DNA of 64,000 nucleotides from NCBI RefSeq assembly GCF_004349265.1, contig NZ_SMFL01000001.1, forward strand, positions 866,293 through 930,292, read 5' to 3'. Both the position numbers and the translations under genes were made by a program. Of this stretch, positions 1 through 7,850 are shown piece after piece. A model generated the notes under the pieces. That model ran no database searches. It was not told the origin of the DNA and saw only the letters and a program-made list of their open reading frames with translations. The DNA comes from Dyadobacter psychrotolerans (GTDB taxonomy: Bacteria; Bacteroidota; Bacteroidia; Cytophagales; Spirosomataceae). How positions within the stretch are numbered: position 1 is the stretch's first letter; each line of letters opens with the position of its first letter.

Positions 1-150
1 CCGCTCGTCCGGAACGGTAACAACCCCAACATTGGGTTCGATTGTACAAAAAGGATAATTGGCTGCTTCGGCTTTACCGGTAGAAATAGCATTAAAAAGA
101 GTGGATTTACCTACGTTTGGCAATCCTACAATCCCACATTGAAGACTCAT
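1..150 (-). CDS. ychF: Redox-regulated GTPase YchF, N-terminal part (cut by window start)
   Basis: The first 150 bases read on the minus strand give an open frame starting with ATG at 150 and running off the window. The product begins [20 protein letters not shown] and contains the G1/P-loop GLPNVGKST followed by [23 protein letters not shown], the start expected for the Obg-related YchF/OLA1 ATPase family. These cytoplasmic P-loop NTPases bind ribosomes and are near universal. Only about 50 residues are visible, so the coiled-coil and TGS domains cannot be checked. It lies downstream of the PUR-domain gene on the same strand, but a terminator-like hairpin at 267-294 separates them. Confidence 0.9.
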   Translation of the reverse strand, partial: MSLQCGIVGLPNVGKSTLFNAISTGKAEAANYPFCTIEPNVGVVTVPDER

Positions 151-266
151 ATTATAATTGTATGCAGTTTAAAAGCAGACAGCATTCGAAAAAAATGGAA
201 CGAACTGCCTGTCAGCCAAATAATAATTTCAATACAAAACTACTATATAGCCAGTACAAAAACCAA

Positions 267-294
267 AAGCCTTCGCAATAGATTCCGAAGGCTT
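267..294 (-). terminator. Hairpin terminator of the PUR-domain gene
   Basis: AAGCCTTCG (267-275) pairs with CGAAGGCTT (286-294). On the minus strand it is followed by TTGGTTTTTG. It lies 20 bases past the stop of the PUR-domain gene, as expected for an intrinsic terminator between it and ychF. Confidence 0.65.
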
Positions 295-314
295 CTTTCA
301 GGAAACGTAAAGTT

Positions 315-638
315 TTACTCCCACTTCAGATCCGACTCTCCAATAACAGCATCCACTTCTTCTGTTTTGGCTTCGAACTGAGAAAAGTCTACTTCCGGCA
401 TCAATTCCGTTTTTACATGATCAACGGCGTCTTTTAATGCATCAACGAACTTGTCAAAATCTTCTTTGTACAAAAACATTTTGTGTTTCTCGTACGTAAA
501 ACCATCTCCCTGAGGATGACGACGGCTTTCTGTGATGGTAAGATAATAATCGTTAGATCGCGTAGAGCGAACATCGAAGAAATAAGTCCGTTTTCCTGCC
601 CTAACCCTTTTGGAGTAGATTTGCTCTCTGTCTTCCAC
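315..638 (-). CDS. PUR-alpha-like DNA/RNA-binding protein (DUF3276)
   Basis: This 107-aa cytoplasmic protein matches the small DUF3276/PUR family common in Bacteroidota and spirochaetes, whose members fold as a PUR repeat and bind single-stranded nucleic acid. The stretch KRTYFFDVRSTRSNDYYLTI followed by ESRR and KHKMFLYKEDFDKFVDAL is the typical beta-sheet plus helix pattern. The C-terminal 25 residues are acidic. It is monocistronic, with a TATATTTG -7 box about 70 bases upstream and a terminator behind it. The family is clear; the cellular role of these bacterial PUR proteins is not well defined. Confidence 0.85.
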   Translation of the reverse strand: MEDREQIYSKRVRAGKRTYFFDVRSTRSNDYYLTITESRRHPQGDGFTYEKHKMFLYKEDFDKFVDALKDAVDHVKTELMPEVDFSQFEAKTEEVDAVIGESDLKWE

Positions 639-706
639 TTATCTTTTGTTTTAAATAGGTTTCCAAACGCTAAAATAGGAAGTTTATTGCTGCGAACAAA
701 AAAACA

Positions 707-714
707 CAAATATA
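707..714 (-). promoter_or_regulatory. -7 box (TATATTTG) of the PUR-domain gene
   Basis: Read on the minus strand this is TATATTTG, an exact match to the Bacteroidota -7 consensus TAnnTTTG, 69 bases before the start codon. No clear TTTG at -33 was found, so the assignment rests on the -7 box alone. Confidence 0.4.
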
Positions 715-859
715 TTAGCAATTAAGACTAATCGAAAAATTCACTTTTCGATAAATGTGTTGCACTTTAACGGCCAGGTATATACATTTCTCCAATAATT
801 CTGTTACTTTTGAAATTCTGTGACTTCGTTTTCAAGTCTGTCACAAGTTTTAGAAGTAA

Positions 860-882
860 AATAAGGTTACTTAAACCTTATT
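860..882. promoter_or_regulatory. Inverted repeat upstream of the RlpA-like gene
   Basis: AATAAGGTT (860-868) and AACCTTATT (874-882) form perfect 9-bp arms around ACTTA. The repeat lies 25 bases before the start codon of the RlpA-like gene. A TACTTTTG box (805-812, TAnnTTTG) lies upstream, so the repeat would fall in the 5' UTR or act as an operator. No regulator can be named. Confidence 0.35.
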
Positions 883-906
883 TATGTTCCATCAAAACCC
901 TCAGAT

Positions 907-1374
907 ATGACTTATCCTCGGATTCTGATTCTCTTCCTTTTTGCCCTTGCCTGGCAGCCCGATACATTTGCTCAGGTATCGCTTGGTAAAACGGAAACCG
1001 GACGCGCCTCCTATTACTCAAGTCGCTTTCATGGCCGAAAAACTTCTTTCGGAGAAATACATAAAAGCACAGAGCTTTCCGCAGCGCATCGCTCCTACCC
1101 GCATAATACGATGCTTGAAATCACGAATTTGGATAATGACAAAAAAGTAATTGTTCGTGTAAACGACAGAGGGCCTTATTCAAAAAGCCGCCTTGTAGAT
1201 ATCAGTAAAGAAGCCGCCAACGTTTTAGGTATTGTTGCCAAAGGAATCGGGAACGTTGCAGTTCGTGTTGTGGGAATGGAAGGAATGGTTCTGCTCGACA
1301 AGGATGAAGAAATAGATCCGTCGTCCGGTAAGATAATGGCGATGAAAAATAAGGTAAAAGCACTAATTAAATAA
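907..1374 (+). CDS. rlpA: RlpA-like septal ring/double-psi beta-barrel protein
   Basis: A 155-aa exported protein. Residues 1-23 form a signal peptide ending DTFAQ. Residues of about 30-120 are the RlpA double-psi beta-barrel: GRASYYSSRFHGRKTSFGE, then LSAAHRSYPHNTMLEITN and VNDRGPYSKSRLVDISK, the last being the conserved RVNDRGP signature. In the RlpA family this domain binds or cleaves glycan strands of peptidoglycan. There is no SPOR domain, as in many short Bacteroidota members, and no lipobox. The DUF58 gene starts 4 bases after its stop, so the two are probably co-transcribed. Confidence 0.82.
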   Translation: MTYPRILILFLFALAWQPDTFAQVSLGKTETGRASYYSSRFHGRKTSFGEIHKSTELSAAHRSYPHNTMLEITNLDNDKKVIVRVNDRGPYSKSRLVDISKEAANVLGIVAKGIGNVAVRVVGMEGMVLLDKDEEIDPSSGKIMAMKNKVKALIK

Positions 1375-1378
1375 CCCT

Positions 1379-2293
1379 ATGAGCGTCAGAGAACTGGATT
1401 TAACGAAAGTAAGAGCATTCGGGAATCTGGAATTTCTGGCAAAACAATTAGTCGAAGGTTTTATAACCGGGCTTCATAAATCTCCGTTTCACGGCTTCTC
1501 CGTTGAATTTGCAGAACATCAGTTGTACAATACCGGCGAATCGACCAGGTACATTGACTGGAAAGTTTTCGCAAAATCTGACCGGCTTTACACAAAACGT
1601 TACGAAGAAGAAACAAACCTGCGTTGCCATATTTTAATAGACACATCTTCGTCTATGTATTATCCGGCAGCAGATTTTGGCAAAATGACCTTTAGTGTCA
1701 TGGCTGCTGCCAGTATCACCTACTTACTTCAAAAACAAAAAGACGCGGTTAGCCTGTGTACTTTCTCAGAAAACATTGAAGTACAAACAGCCGTAAAATC
1801 TACGCCTTCCCATGTTCACAAGATCATGCTGGAACTGAATAATCTGCTAAAAAGCGAAAAACCTATGCAGAAAACCTCCGTTGCTACGGTTCTTCATCAG
1901 ATTGCAGAAAAAATTCACAAACGCTCTCTTGTTGTCATTTTCAGCGATATGTTCGATAACCTGGAAGAGGCCGACCGCATTTTTTCAGCCTTACAGCATT
2001 TACGCCACAACCTGCATGAAGTGCTTCTTTTTCATGTAACAGATAAAAAAACCGAGGAAACTTTCGCTTTTGAAAACCGTCCTTACGAATTTATTGATCT
2101 TGAAACAGGAGAAAAGATAAAGGTGCAGCCCGACCAGGTCAGAGAATCATATCAGAAATTTGTGGGAGACTTTTATCAAAAACTTAAACTGAAATGTGGT
2201 CAGTATAAAATCGACTTTATTGACGCTGATATTGCACAAGGCTTCGATCCGATCCTGATGGCATATTTGGTAAAGCACTCGAAAATGAGATAA
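1379..2293 (+). CDS. DUF58 domain protein with vWA-like fold
   Basis: A 304-aa cytoplasmic protein of the DUF58 family. The signature STRYIDWKVFAKSDRLYTKRYEEETN (residues about 55-80) precedes a vWA-like domain with a MIDAS-type DTSSS at 88-92. DUF58 proteins usually work with MoxR AAA+ ATPases as a chaperone-like pair, often with BatA/BatB proteins. Here no moxR is adjacent; it follows the RlpA-like gene by 4 bases and precedes a lipoprotein gene. The family is secure; its partner must lie elsewhere. Confidence 0.85.
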   Translation: MSVRELDLTKVRAFGNLEFLAKQLVEGFITGLHKSPFHGFSVEFAEHQLYNTGESTRYIDWKVFAKSDRLYTKRYEEETNLRCHILIDTSSSMYYPAADFGKMTFSVMAAASITYLLQKQKDAVSLCTFSENIEVQTAVKSTPSHVHKIMLELNNLLKSEKPMQKTSVATVLHQIAEKIHKRSLVVIFSDMFDNLEEADRIFSALQHLRHNLHEVLLFHVTDKKTEETFAFENRPYEFIDLETGEKIKVQPDQVRESYQKFVGDFYQKLKLKCGQYKIDFIDADIAQGFDPILMAYLVKHSKMR

Positions 2294-2343
2294 ATTTTTA
2301 AGACCTTTGACCGAAATCCCTGTCAATTCTTTCAGTCAACGTA

Positions 2344-3492
2344 ATGAAAAGGTCCTTCTTCATTTCATATATTATTTGCCTGTCCGTTCTGATTTTTGCA
2401 GGATGCCAGTCAGCAAAAAAATCATTAAAGCGCGGCAATTTCGATGATTCCGTACTTCGGGCCGTTGACAAGTTAAAAGACAGTCCAACGCATTCTTCAT
2501 CCATCGATATTCTTAAGCAGGCCTATCCGGCGGCGCTTGCACAGCATAAAGAAGATATTAAAAACAGCCTTGCTTCTGCAGACCAGTTTGTCTGGGAGCA
2601 GCGCATCAGTTCCTACACAACCCTGAACAAATTGTACAAAGCAATTAGTCAATGCAGCACATGCATGAAAATAACAAATGCCCAAAGCTTCGAAAATGAA
2701 GAACAAAGTGCAAGGAAAAATGCTGCGGGAATTCGTTACCAGCAGGCAGAAAAGTTATTAGCCGAAGGAGATCGGGAAAGTGCGCGAAAAGCATATGACC
2801 ACCTGGAGAAGGCCGATGTTATCATTCCCGGTTTTATGGATGTAAATAAAAAACTGGATCTGGCTTATGAAATTGCTTCATTTAAAGTTGTGGTTGAGCA
2901 GGTTACGGTCACCTCAAAACTTTATAAACTGAGCAATGAATATTTTCAGGACCGGGTAGATGAGTTCCTTCGGACCAACAAACGGCTTAACAAGTTTGTG
3001 CGGTTTTACACGCCCAGGGAAGCAGCCGATTACAAATTGCAGCCGGACCATGTAATCACTTTGCAGTTTGATGATTTTGTGGTTGGACAAACGCTTCTTG
3101 AAAAAGATACTGAAACCGTAACCAGCAAAGACAGCGTTAAAGTGGGCGAAAAATCCATTGGCCGGTCCAAGGTACCTGTTTATGATAAAGTGACGGCGAA
3201 ATTGACCCAAAATCGAAAAACCGTTCATTCAGCCGGACTGATGGATATGCAGATCCGTGACTTCAGAACCAAGCGAACTGTGGATCAGGAGAAATTCAAA
3301 GGTGAATATAACTGGATGTGTGAATGGTCGAACTTCAATGGCGATGAGCGGGCACTTACGGATGCTCAGCTCAAACTGTGTAAAAGTCAGGAATTGCTCC
3401 CACCACCTCCGCAGCAGCTGTTTGTTGAATTCAGCAAACCACTTTACGATAGATTGACGAACAAGTTACGAAGCTTTTACGCGAAATATTAA
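2344..3492 (+). CDS. Conserved lipoprotein, unknown function
   Basis: A 382-aa predicted lipoprotein: the N terminus MKRSFFISYIICLSVLIFAGC gives a hydrophobic segment and the lipobox FAGC at residue 20. The mature part starts QSAKKSLKRGNFDDSVLRAV and is rich in helices resembling short tetratricopeptide-like pairs (residues 30-180). A beta-rich C-terminal region follows, with a proline run LLPPPPQQL near the end. No enzyme motif is visible. It follows the DUF58 gene by 50 bases on the same strand and ends 38 bases before the convergent radA stop. An envelope role is inferred from the signal only. Confidence 0.7.
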   Translation: MKRSFFISYIICLSVLIFAGCQSAKKSLKRGNFDDSVLRAVDKLKDSPTHSSSIDILKQAYPAALAQHKEDIKNSLASADQFVWEQRISSYTTLNKLYKAISQCSTCMKITNAQSFENEEQSARKNAAGIRYQQAEKLLAEGDRESARKAYDHLEKADVIIPGFMDVNKKLDLAYEIASFKVVVEQVTVTSKLYKLSNEYFQDRVDEFLRTNKRLNKFVRFYTPREAADYKLQPDHVITLQFDDFVVGQTLLEKDTETVTSKDSVKVGEKSIGRSKVPVYDKVTAKLTQNRKTVHSAGLMDMQIRDFRTKRTVDQEKFKGEYNWMCEWSNFNGDERALTDAQLKLCKSQELLPPPPQQLFVEFSKPLYDRLTNKLRSFYAKY

Positions 3493-3495
3493 GCG

Positions 3496-3528
3496 AGACT
3501 TTCCAAGTCTTAGAGACTTGGAAAGTCT
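3496..3528. repeat. AGACTTTCCAAG palindrome, copy 1
   Basis: AGACTTTCCAAGTCT (3496-3510) and AGACTTGGAAAGTCT (3514-3528) are perfect 15-bp arms with a TAG loop. It lies between convergent genes, so it may serve as a bidirectional terminator. The same arms recur at 15173, 20872 and 28022. Confidence 0.9.
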
Positions 3529-3530
3529 GT

Positions 3531-4904
3531 TTACTGATTCAAAAACAAATCCATAAAGAGCTGATCCAGATGCGCAACCGGAACGATCCTGATTTTAGAT
3601 CTTTCCAGATCCAGGCCTTTGCTGTTGTATTTTGAAATATAAATTTTTTTAAACCCAAGTTTTTCAGCTTCCGTAATCCGGCTTTCGATGCGGTTAACTG
3701 CTCTCACTTCGCCTCCCAAACCTACCTCAGCCGCAAATGCAACGGAAGCCGGGATAAATTTATCTTCATAGGACGACACCAGGGATGCGATCACAGAAAG
3801 ATCAATTGCCGGGTCTTCAACTCTTAAACCGCCGGCCACATTCAGAAACACATCCTGAACTCCCAACCGGAAGCCGCCCCTTTTTTCCAGCACAGCTAAA
3901 AGCATCTGTAAACGTTTGGAGTCAAAACCGGTACTGCTTCTTTGAGGTGTTCCGTATGTTGCAACGCTCACCAGTGATTGAATTTCAATAAGCAACGGTC
4001 GGTTTCCCTCCATCATCGAACCAATTGCGATTCCGCTCACCGGTTCGTCCCGCTGAGATATCAGTATTTCTGACGGATTGTTAACCTGCCTAAGTCCGGC
4101 ACCGTGCATTTCGTAAATTCCCAGCTCCGAAGTACTTCCAAAACGGTTTTTTACTGTTCTTAAAATCCGGTAAGTTGTATGTCTGTCACCCTCAAACTGC
4201 AGCACAGTATCAACCATGTGTTCCAGCACTTTCGGACCGGCAAGTGAGCCATCTTTTGTAATATGGCCGATCAGAAAAACAGGAACGCCCGTGTCCTTGG
4301 CATATTTCATAAACTCAGCTGTACATTCCCGAACCTGAGAAACGCTGCCTGCTCCTGACTCAATATAAGCAGACTGCATGGTCTGAATTGAATCGATAAC
4401 CAGAATCTGAGGTTTGAATTCTTCTATTTGCCGGAATATATTTTCGGTGTGTGTTTCGGTGAGAATGTAGCAGTTATTACTTTGTGATTCCATCCGTTCA
4501 GCCCGCATTTTTATCTGCTGTTCTGACTCTTCCCCGGATACATATAACACCTTTTTGTTTGAAAGCGTCAGCGCAATTTGAAGCATCAAAGTTGACTTTC
4601 CTATTCCGGGCTCCCCGCCTATGAGCACCAGCGACCCCTGAACAATTCCTCCACCCAAAACGCGGTTAAGCTCCTGGTCATCAGTAGTTATACGTGGTTC
4701 ATTTTCATATTTAATTTCAGTAATCGCCTTCGGTTTACTTGCCAGATTAACCGATTTCCAGGTTACTGTTGGCTTTTTATCCTCCTTTTCTATAACTTCC
4801 TGAACGAGCGTGTTCCATTCGCCGCAGGAAGGACATCTCCCCACCCATTTGGGTGAATTGTACCCACATTCCTGACAGAAATAAGCAGTTTTAGCTTTCG
4901 CCAT
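3531..4904 (-). CDS. radA: DNA repair protein RadA
   Basis: A 457-aa protein with the full RadA/Sms layout: a C4 zinc finger (C10, C13, C24, C27 in CQECGYNSPKWVGRCPSCGEW), a RecA-like ATPase with Walker A GGEPGIGKST (residues 96-105), the RadA-specific KNRFG motif (252-256), and a C-terminal Lon-protease-like domain. RadA processes recombination intermediates by branch migration and interacts with RecA and DnaB-type helicase. The length is usual. It is alone on the minus strand, bounded downstream by the palindrome at 3496 and upstream by a divergent outer-membrane protein gene. Confidence 0.97.
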   Translation of the reverse strand: MAKAKTAYFCQECGYNSPKWVGRCPSCGEWNTLVQEVIEKEDKKPTVTWKSVNLASKPKAITEIKYENEPRITTDDQELNRVLGGGIVQGSLVLIGGEPGIGKSTLMLQIALTLSNKKVLYVSGEESEQQIKMRAERMESQSNNCYILTETHTENIFRQIEEFKPQILVIDSIQTMQSAYIESGAGSVSQVRECTAEFMKYAKDTGVPVFLIGHITKDGSLAGPKVLEHMVDTVLQFEGDRHTTYRILRTVKNRFGSTSELGIYEMHGAGLRQVNNPSEILISQRDEPVSGIAIGSMMEGNRPLLIEIQSLVSVATYGTPQRSSTGFDSKRLQMLLAVLEKRGGFRLGVQDVFLNVAGGLRVEDPAIDLSVIASLVSSYEDKFIPASVAFAAEVGLGGEVRAVNRIESRITEAEKLGFKKIYISKYNSKGLDLERSKIRIVPVAHLDQLFMDLFLNQ

Positions 4905-5067
4905 AAAGTTTATTAAAATTGGTTTGGTCTTTAAGGAACAACAAAATAGTACAAAAAATCGTCCATTACCGTTACCTTTCTGCCGTTAAATCAAAAAATA
5001 AACAGTCCGGGTATAGTTTTTTACTTTCCGGCGTTATTAACCGGTTTTACTATAATCAATATTATTC

Positions 5068-5784
5068 ATGAACATCCTGACAAAATTAGCCTGCATCTGT
5101 TTGTTATGCCTTGTCGGTATAACCTCTGCTCAGGCGCAAAAGAAAGGCTTTGCTGTTGGTATTAAGGGAGGGGTGAATCTTTCGCGCCTGACGATGGGGG
5201 ATGTTTTTACAACCCGTTATGACGACAGCGGTAACCCGTATTTGGGCTATGATGGCAAAACGGTGAAAGATAATCTGAAACAAAGCTTTAATACCAGAAC
5301 CGGTGCAGTTGGCGGAATTTACATGAGGTTTGGACGTACTATATTTATACAGCCCGAAGTTCTCGTTTCCACCAAAGGAGGATCATTTGACATAATTCAG
5401 ACTGACCAGGATATGCCCGTTACTAAAACTGTTAACATCAAATACAGTAACATTGACGTTCCTTTTTTAATCGGGTTAAAAGGAGGACCCGTTCGTATCC
5501 TTGCAGGCCCCGTTACATCCTTTCGGATTGGTGACAATCAGCGCCTGCGTGACGCCTTTGAACAATACACTTCCAATTTTAACGATGCACTTTCCCAAGC
5601 AACTTTCGGCTATCAGTTAGGAGCAGGACTTGATATCGGCAGCATTAGCCTGGATGTAAGAAAAGAAGGATCATTCACCAACCTGGCCAACTTTCAGGTG
5701 GATGGACAACCGGCGAGCGGAAATGCTTCGGTAAAACAAAAGATTACTTCATGGCAGGTTACACTTGGTTTTAAACTATTTTAA
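5068..5784 (+). CDS. Outer-membrane beta-barrel protein (PorT/OMP_b-brl_2 type)
   Basis: A 238-aa exported protein: signal peptide MNILTKLACICLLCLVGITSAQAQ, then KKGFAVGIKGGVNLSRL, the characteristic first strand of the Bacteroidota porin-family/PorT-like eight-stranded barrels (GIKGGVN). Further strands such as FIQPEVLVSTKGG, VDVPFLIGLKGGPVRILAGP and YQLGAGLDIGSISLDVR alternate in the same pattern, and the protein ends in an aromatic residue (FKLF) as barrel proteins do. The ligand or role is unknown. It is a single gene with a strong terminator 35 bases downstream. Confidence 0.8.
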   Translation: MNILTKLACICLLCLVGITSAQAQKKGFAVGIKGGVNLSRLTMGDVFTTRYDDSGNPYLGYDGKTVKDNLKQSFNTRTGAVGGIYMRFGRTIFIQPEVLVSTKGGSFDIIQTDQDMPVTKTVNIKYSNIDVPFLIGLKGGPVRILAGPVTSFRIGDNQRLRDAFEQYTSNFNDALSQATFGYQLGAGLDIGSISLDVRKEGSFTNLANFQVDGQPASGNASVKQKITSWQVTLGFKLF

Positions 5785-5818
5785 GAAACAGTCTCCGGCT
5801 TACCCCTAAAACAAAACG

Positions 5819-5853
5819 AGCAGCCTTCGATCCAAGCGATGGCTGCTGTTTTT
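5819..5853 (+). terminator. Intrinsic terminator after the barrel protein gene
   Basis: AGCAGCC (5819-5825) pairs with GGCTGCT (5841-5847), with further pairing inside the loop (TTCG/GCGA), and is followed by GTTTTT. Confidence 0.75.
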
Positions 5854-5886
5854 ATAAATAACCCACTAATTTAATTCACCAAAATT

Positions 5887-6285
5887 TTAAGCGCTGATAC
5901 GCAAATTGGTATGATCCAGAATTCCTGTGATTTCTTTTATCTTTCTTCTTGAAACAGAAACTTCCTTCCCACATGACATCCTCAGCATACGATCATCCTC
6001 AATCCGCTCCACCACATAATCCGTATTGACAAGATATGATTTATGAACCCTCAGAAAATTTTCATTCAGATTACATGCCAGGGATTTCAGGGTTTTTGAA
6101 ACAAGATATTTTTTCCCGTTGGCTGTATATATAAACGTATAATTTCCTTCACCTTCCATGAAGGTGATTGTATCCGGAGACAAAAAGATCGTTCGCCCCA
6201 TGGATTGAACTGAGATATATGCGGAGTTAATACCTGCTGCTGAATCCGGCAGGTTTTGAAGCGGAAATGAAGCAAAAGTTTTCAT
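5887..6285 (-). CDS. Stand-alone LytTR-family DNA-binding protein
   Basis: A protein of 132 aa from the ATG at 6285 (MKTFASFPL); an upstream ATG at 6348 would give 153 aa but would leave almost no leader before the ACGTA repeats at 6353. Residues of about 30-125 form a LytTR domain: RTIFLSPDTITFMEGEGNYT, YLVSKTLKSLA, NFLRVHKSYLVNTDYVV, and VSVSRRKIKEI. There is no receiver domain, so it is not a standard response regulator; such free LytTR proteins are frequent in Bacteroidota. It is divergent from pheS, and the intergenic region holds repeated ACGTA boxes that could be its own operator. Confidence 0.85.
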   Translation of the reverse strand: MKTFASFPLQNLPDSAAGINSAYISVQSMGRTIFLSPDTITFMEGEGNYTFIYTANGKKYLVSKTLKSLACNLNENFLRVHKSYLVNTDYVVERIEDDRMLRMSCGKEVSVSRRKIKEITGILDHTNLRISA

Positions 6286-6352
6286 ATCAAAGTTGAATTG
6301 TGTTGATCTAAATTTCTGTATCAAATTTAGTATCGGGAAGGCCTGCAAAAAA

Positions 6353-6460
6353 TACGTAAAACTACGTGCAAATATACAACTATTTGATATTCAGGTTTTT
6401 AATATTAGTTAATAAAACAAAAGACGTAACCAAACTTATCAAAACACGTAATTTTACGTA
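6353..6460. promoter_or_regulatory. Paired ACGTA boxes between the LytTR gene and pheS
   Basis: ACGTANTTTTACGTA occurs twice in opposite orientation: on the minus strand at 6353-6367 (ACGTAGTTTTACGTA) and on the plus strand at 6446-6460 (ACGTAATTTTACGTA). Within each, ACGTA repeats with a 10-base period, one helical turn. A lone ACGTA is at 6424-6428. LytTR proteins bind direct repeats, so autoregulation is a plausible inference. Confidence 0.45.
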
Positions 6461-6545
6461 TATCAAAAAAGCTCCAAAAATCTGGTATTTTGTAAGAATT
6501 GGCCATCTCTTCCGAATTTGCCACCCGTAGCCGTTGAACATTATT

Positions 6546-6553
6546 TATATTTG
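6546..6553 (+). promoter_or_regulatory. Possible -7 box upstream of pheS
   Basis: TATATTTG matches TAnnTTTG. The nearest upstream TTTG (6517-6520) is 25 bases away, longer than the usual 17-23, so this is tentative. It would give a leader of about 115 bases. Confidence 0.3.
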
Positions 6554-6674
6554 CACCTGTTTTGATAACAAACACCGGTGTTTTCTCTGACAGTGTACGC
6601 AGAAAAATGAAATTTTAGCAGTGAAAAGGATGTTTTCGGATTGAGAATTTCTGATTCCTATAAACCATAATAAT

Positions 6675-7715
6675 ATGATTACCGAACGGGTAAAAGAGTT
6701 AATATCGGAAATTGAACAAACAGAGGTTGCTAACAAAGAACAGCTGGAATCTTACCGGATGCGTTACATCAGTAAAAAAGGTGTTGTAACTGAACTGTTT
6801 GACGGACTAAAAAATATACCTCAGGAAGCCCGCAGGGCTGTTGGCCAGGAGTTAAATGTTTTGAAAAATCTAGCCCAAAACCGTTTTCAGGAGTTTTCAA
6901 CAGCCATGGAAAGTTCTTCGGATGCTAACCCGGTACTTGATTTTGACCTGACTTTACCGGTTGTTCCAAATCAGCAGGGAAGTTTACATCCACTGACGAT
7001 CGTTCGCAGGCGTATCATCGAAATTTTCGAACGTATGGGATTCAATGTCTCCTATGGTCCTGAAATTGAAACTGACTGGTACAATTTCAGCGCGCTTAAT
7101 TTTGCGGACAATCACCCTGCCCGCGAAATGCAGGATACCTTTTTTATATCCAAAAGTGAAAATGCCGTAAAGGATGACGTTTTACTTCGTACGCATACAT
7201 CCAATGTTCAGGTGAGATTGATGGAAAGACAAAAACCACCAATCCGCTCAATTATGCCGGGACGTGTGTTCAGGAACGAAGCCATTTCTGCCCGTGCCCA
7301 CTGTGTTTTTCATCAGGTTGAAGGGTTGTATATTGATAAAAATGTGAGTTTTAAAGACTTAAAAGACACGCTTTATCATTTTGCCAAAGAGATGTTTGGT
7401 AAAGATTCAAAAATACGTCTTCGCCCTTCTTATTTTCCTTTTACCGAACCCAGTGCGGAAATTGATGTAACCTGTTTCATTTGTAAAGGCGTGGGATGTA
7501 ATGTTTGCAAACACACAGGCTGGGTAGAAATCGCCGGATCAGGCATGGTTGATCCAAATGTCTTGGAAAATGTAGGTATAGACAGTGAAGAATACACCGG
7601 ATTTGCTTTCGGCATGGGAATCGAACGGATCACGATGCTTAAATACGGCATTAACGATCTTCGTTTGTTTACCGAAAATGATGTGAGATTTTTGCGTCAG
7701 TTTGAGGGAGCATGA
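6675..7715 (+). CDS. pheS: Phenylalanyl-tRNA synthetase alpha subunit
   Basis: A 346-aa class II synthetase subunit. Residues 1-90 are the N-terminal coiled coil; the catalytic core follows with DFDLTLPVVPNQQGSLHPLTIVRRRIIEIFERMGF, the motif 2 region RVFRNEAISARAHCVFHQVEGL, and motif 3 GFAFGMGIERITMLKYGINDLR. It includes the Cys-rich insert CFICKGVGCNVCKHTGW seen in this lineage. It forms the alpha2beta2 enzyme charging tRNA-Phe; pheT is not adjacent. The length is usual. It is divergent from the LytTR gene. Confidence 0.97.
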   Translation: MITERVKELISEIEQTEVANKEQLESYRMRYISKKGVVTELFDGLKNIPQEARRAVGQELNVLKNLAQNRFQEFSTAMESSSDANPVLDFDLTLPVVPNQQGSLHPLTIVRRRIIEIFERMGFNVSYGPEIETDWYNFSALNFADNHPAREMQDTFFISKSENAVKDDVLLRTHTSNVQVRLMERQKPPIRSIMPGRVFRNEAISARAHCVFHQVEGLYIDKNVSFKDLKDTLYHFAKEMFGKDSKIRLRPSYFPFTEPSAEIDVTCFICKGVGCNVCKHTGWVEIAGSGMVDPNVLENVGIDSEEYTGFAFGMGIERITMLKYGINDLRLFTENDVRFLRQFEGA

Positions 7716-7719
7716 TTTT

Positions 7720-7850
7720 GAGATGTGAAATGTTAGATGTGAAAGAACAATACATTTTACATTTCACCTCTAACATTTTACTCATTACATCTCACCTTTC
7801 ACATTTACTCATGTTACGTGTTACGTGTTACTTCTTACATTTTACATAAC
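7720..7850. repeat. Low-complexity imperfect hairpin tract
   Basis: GAGATGTGAAATGTTAGATG and its continuation (7720-7744) is mirrored by the reverse complements TACATTTCACCTCTAACATT and TTACATCTCACCTTTCACAT (7752-7805). GTTACGTGTTACGTGTTAC follows at 7813-7831. The tract fills the space between the convergent pheS and esterase genes. A role as terminator is possible; it may only be degenerate intergenic repeat. Confidence 0.6.

Noticed and set aside
2298..3228. Minus-strand open frames opposite the lipoprotein gene
   Set aside because: They are antisense to a coherent gene with a signal peptide and lack any recognisable domain.
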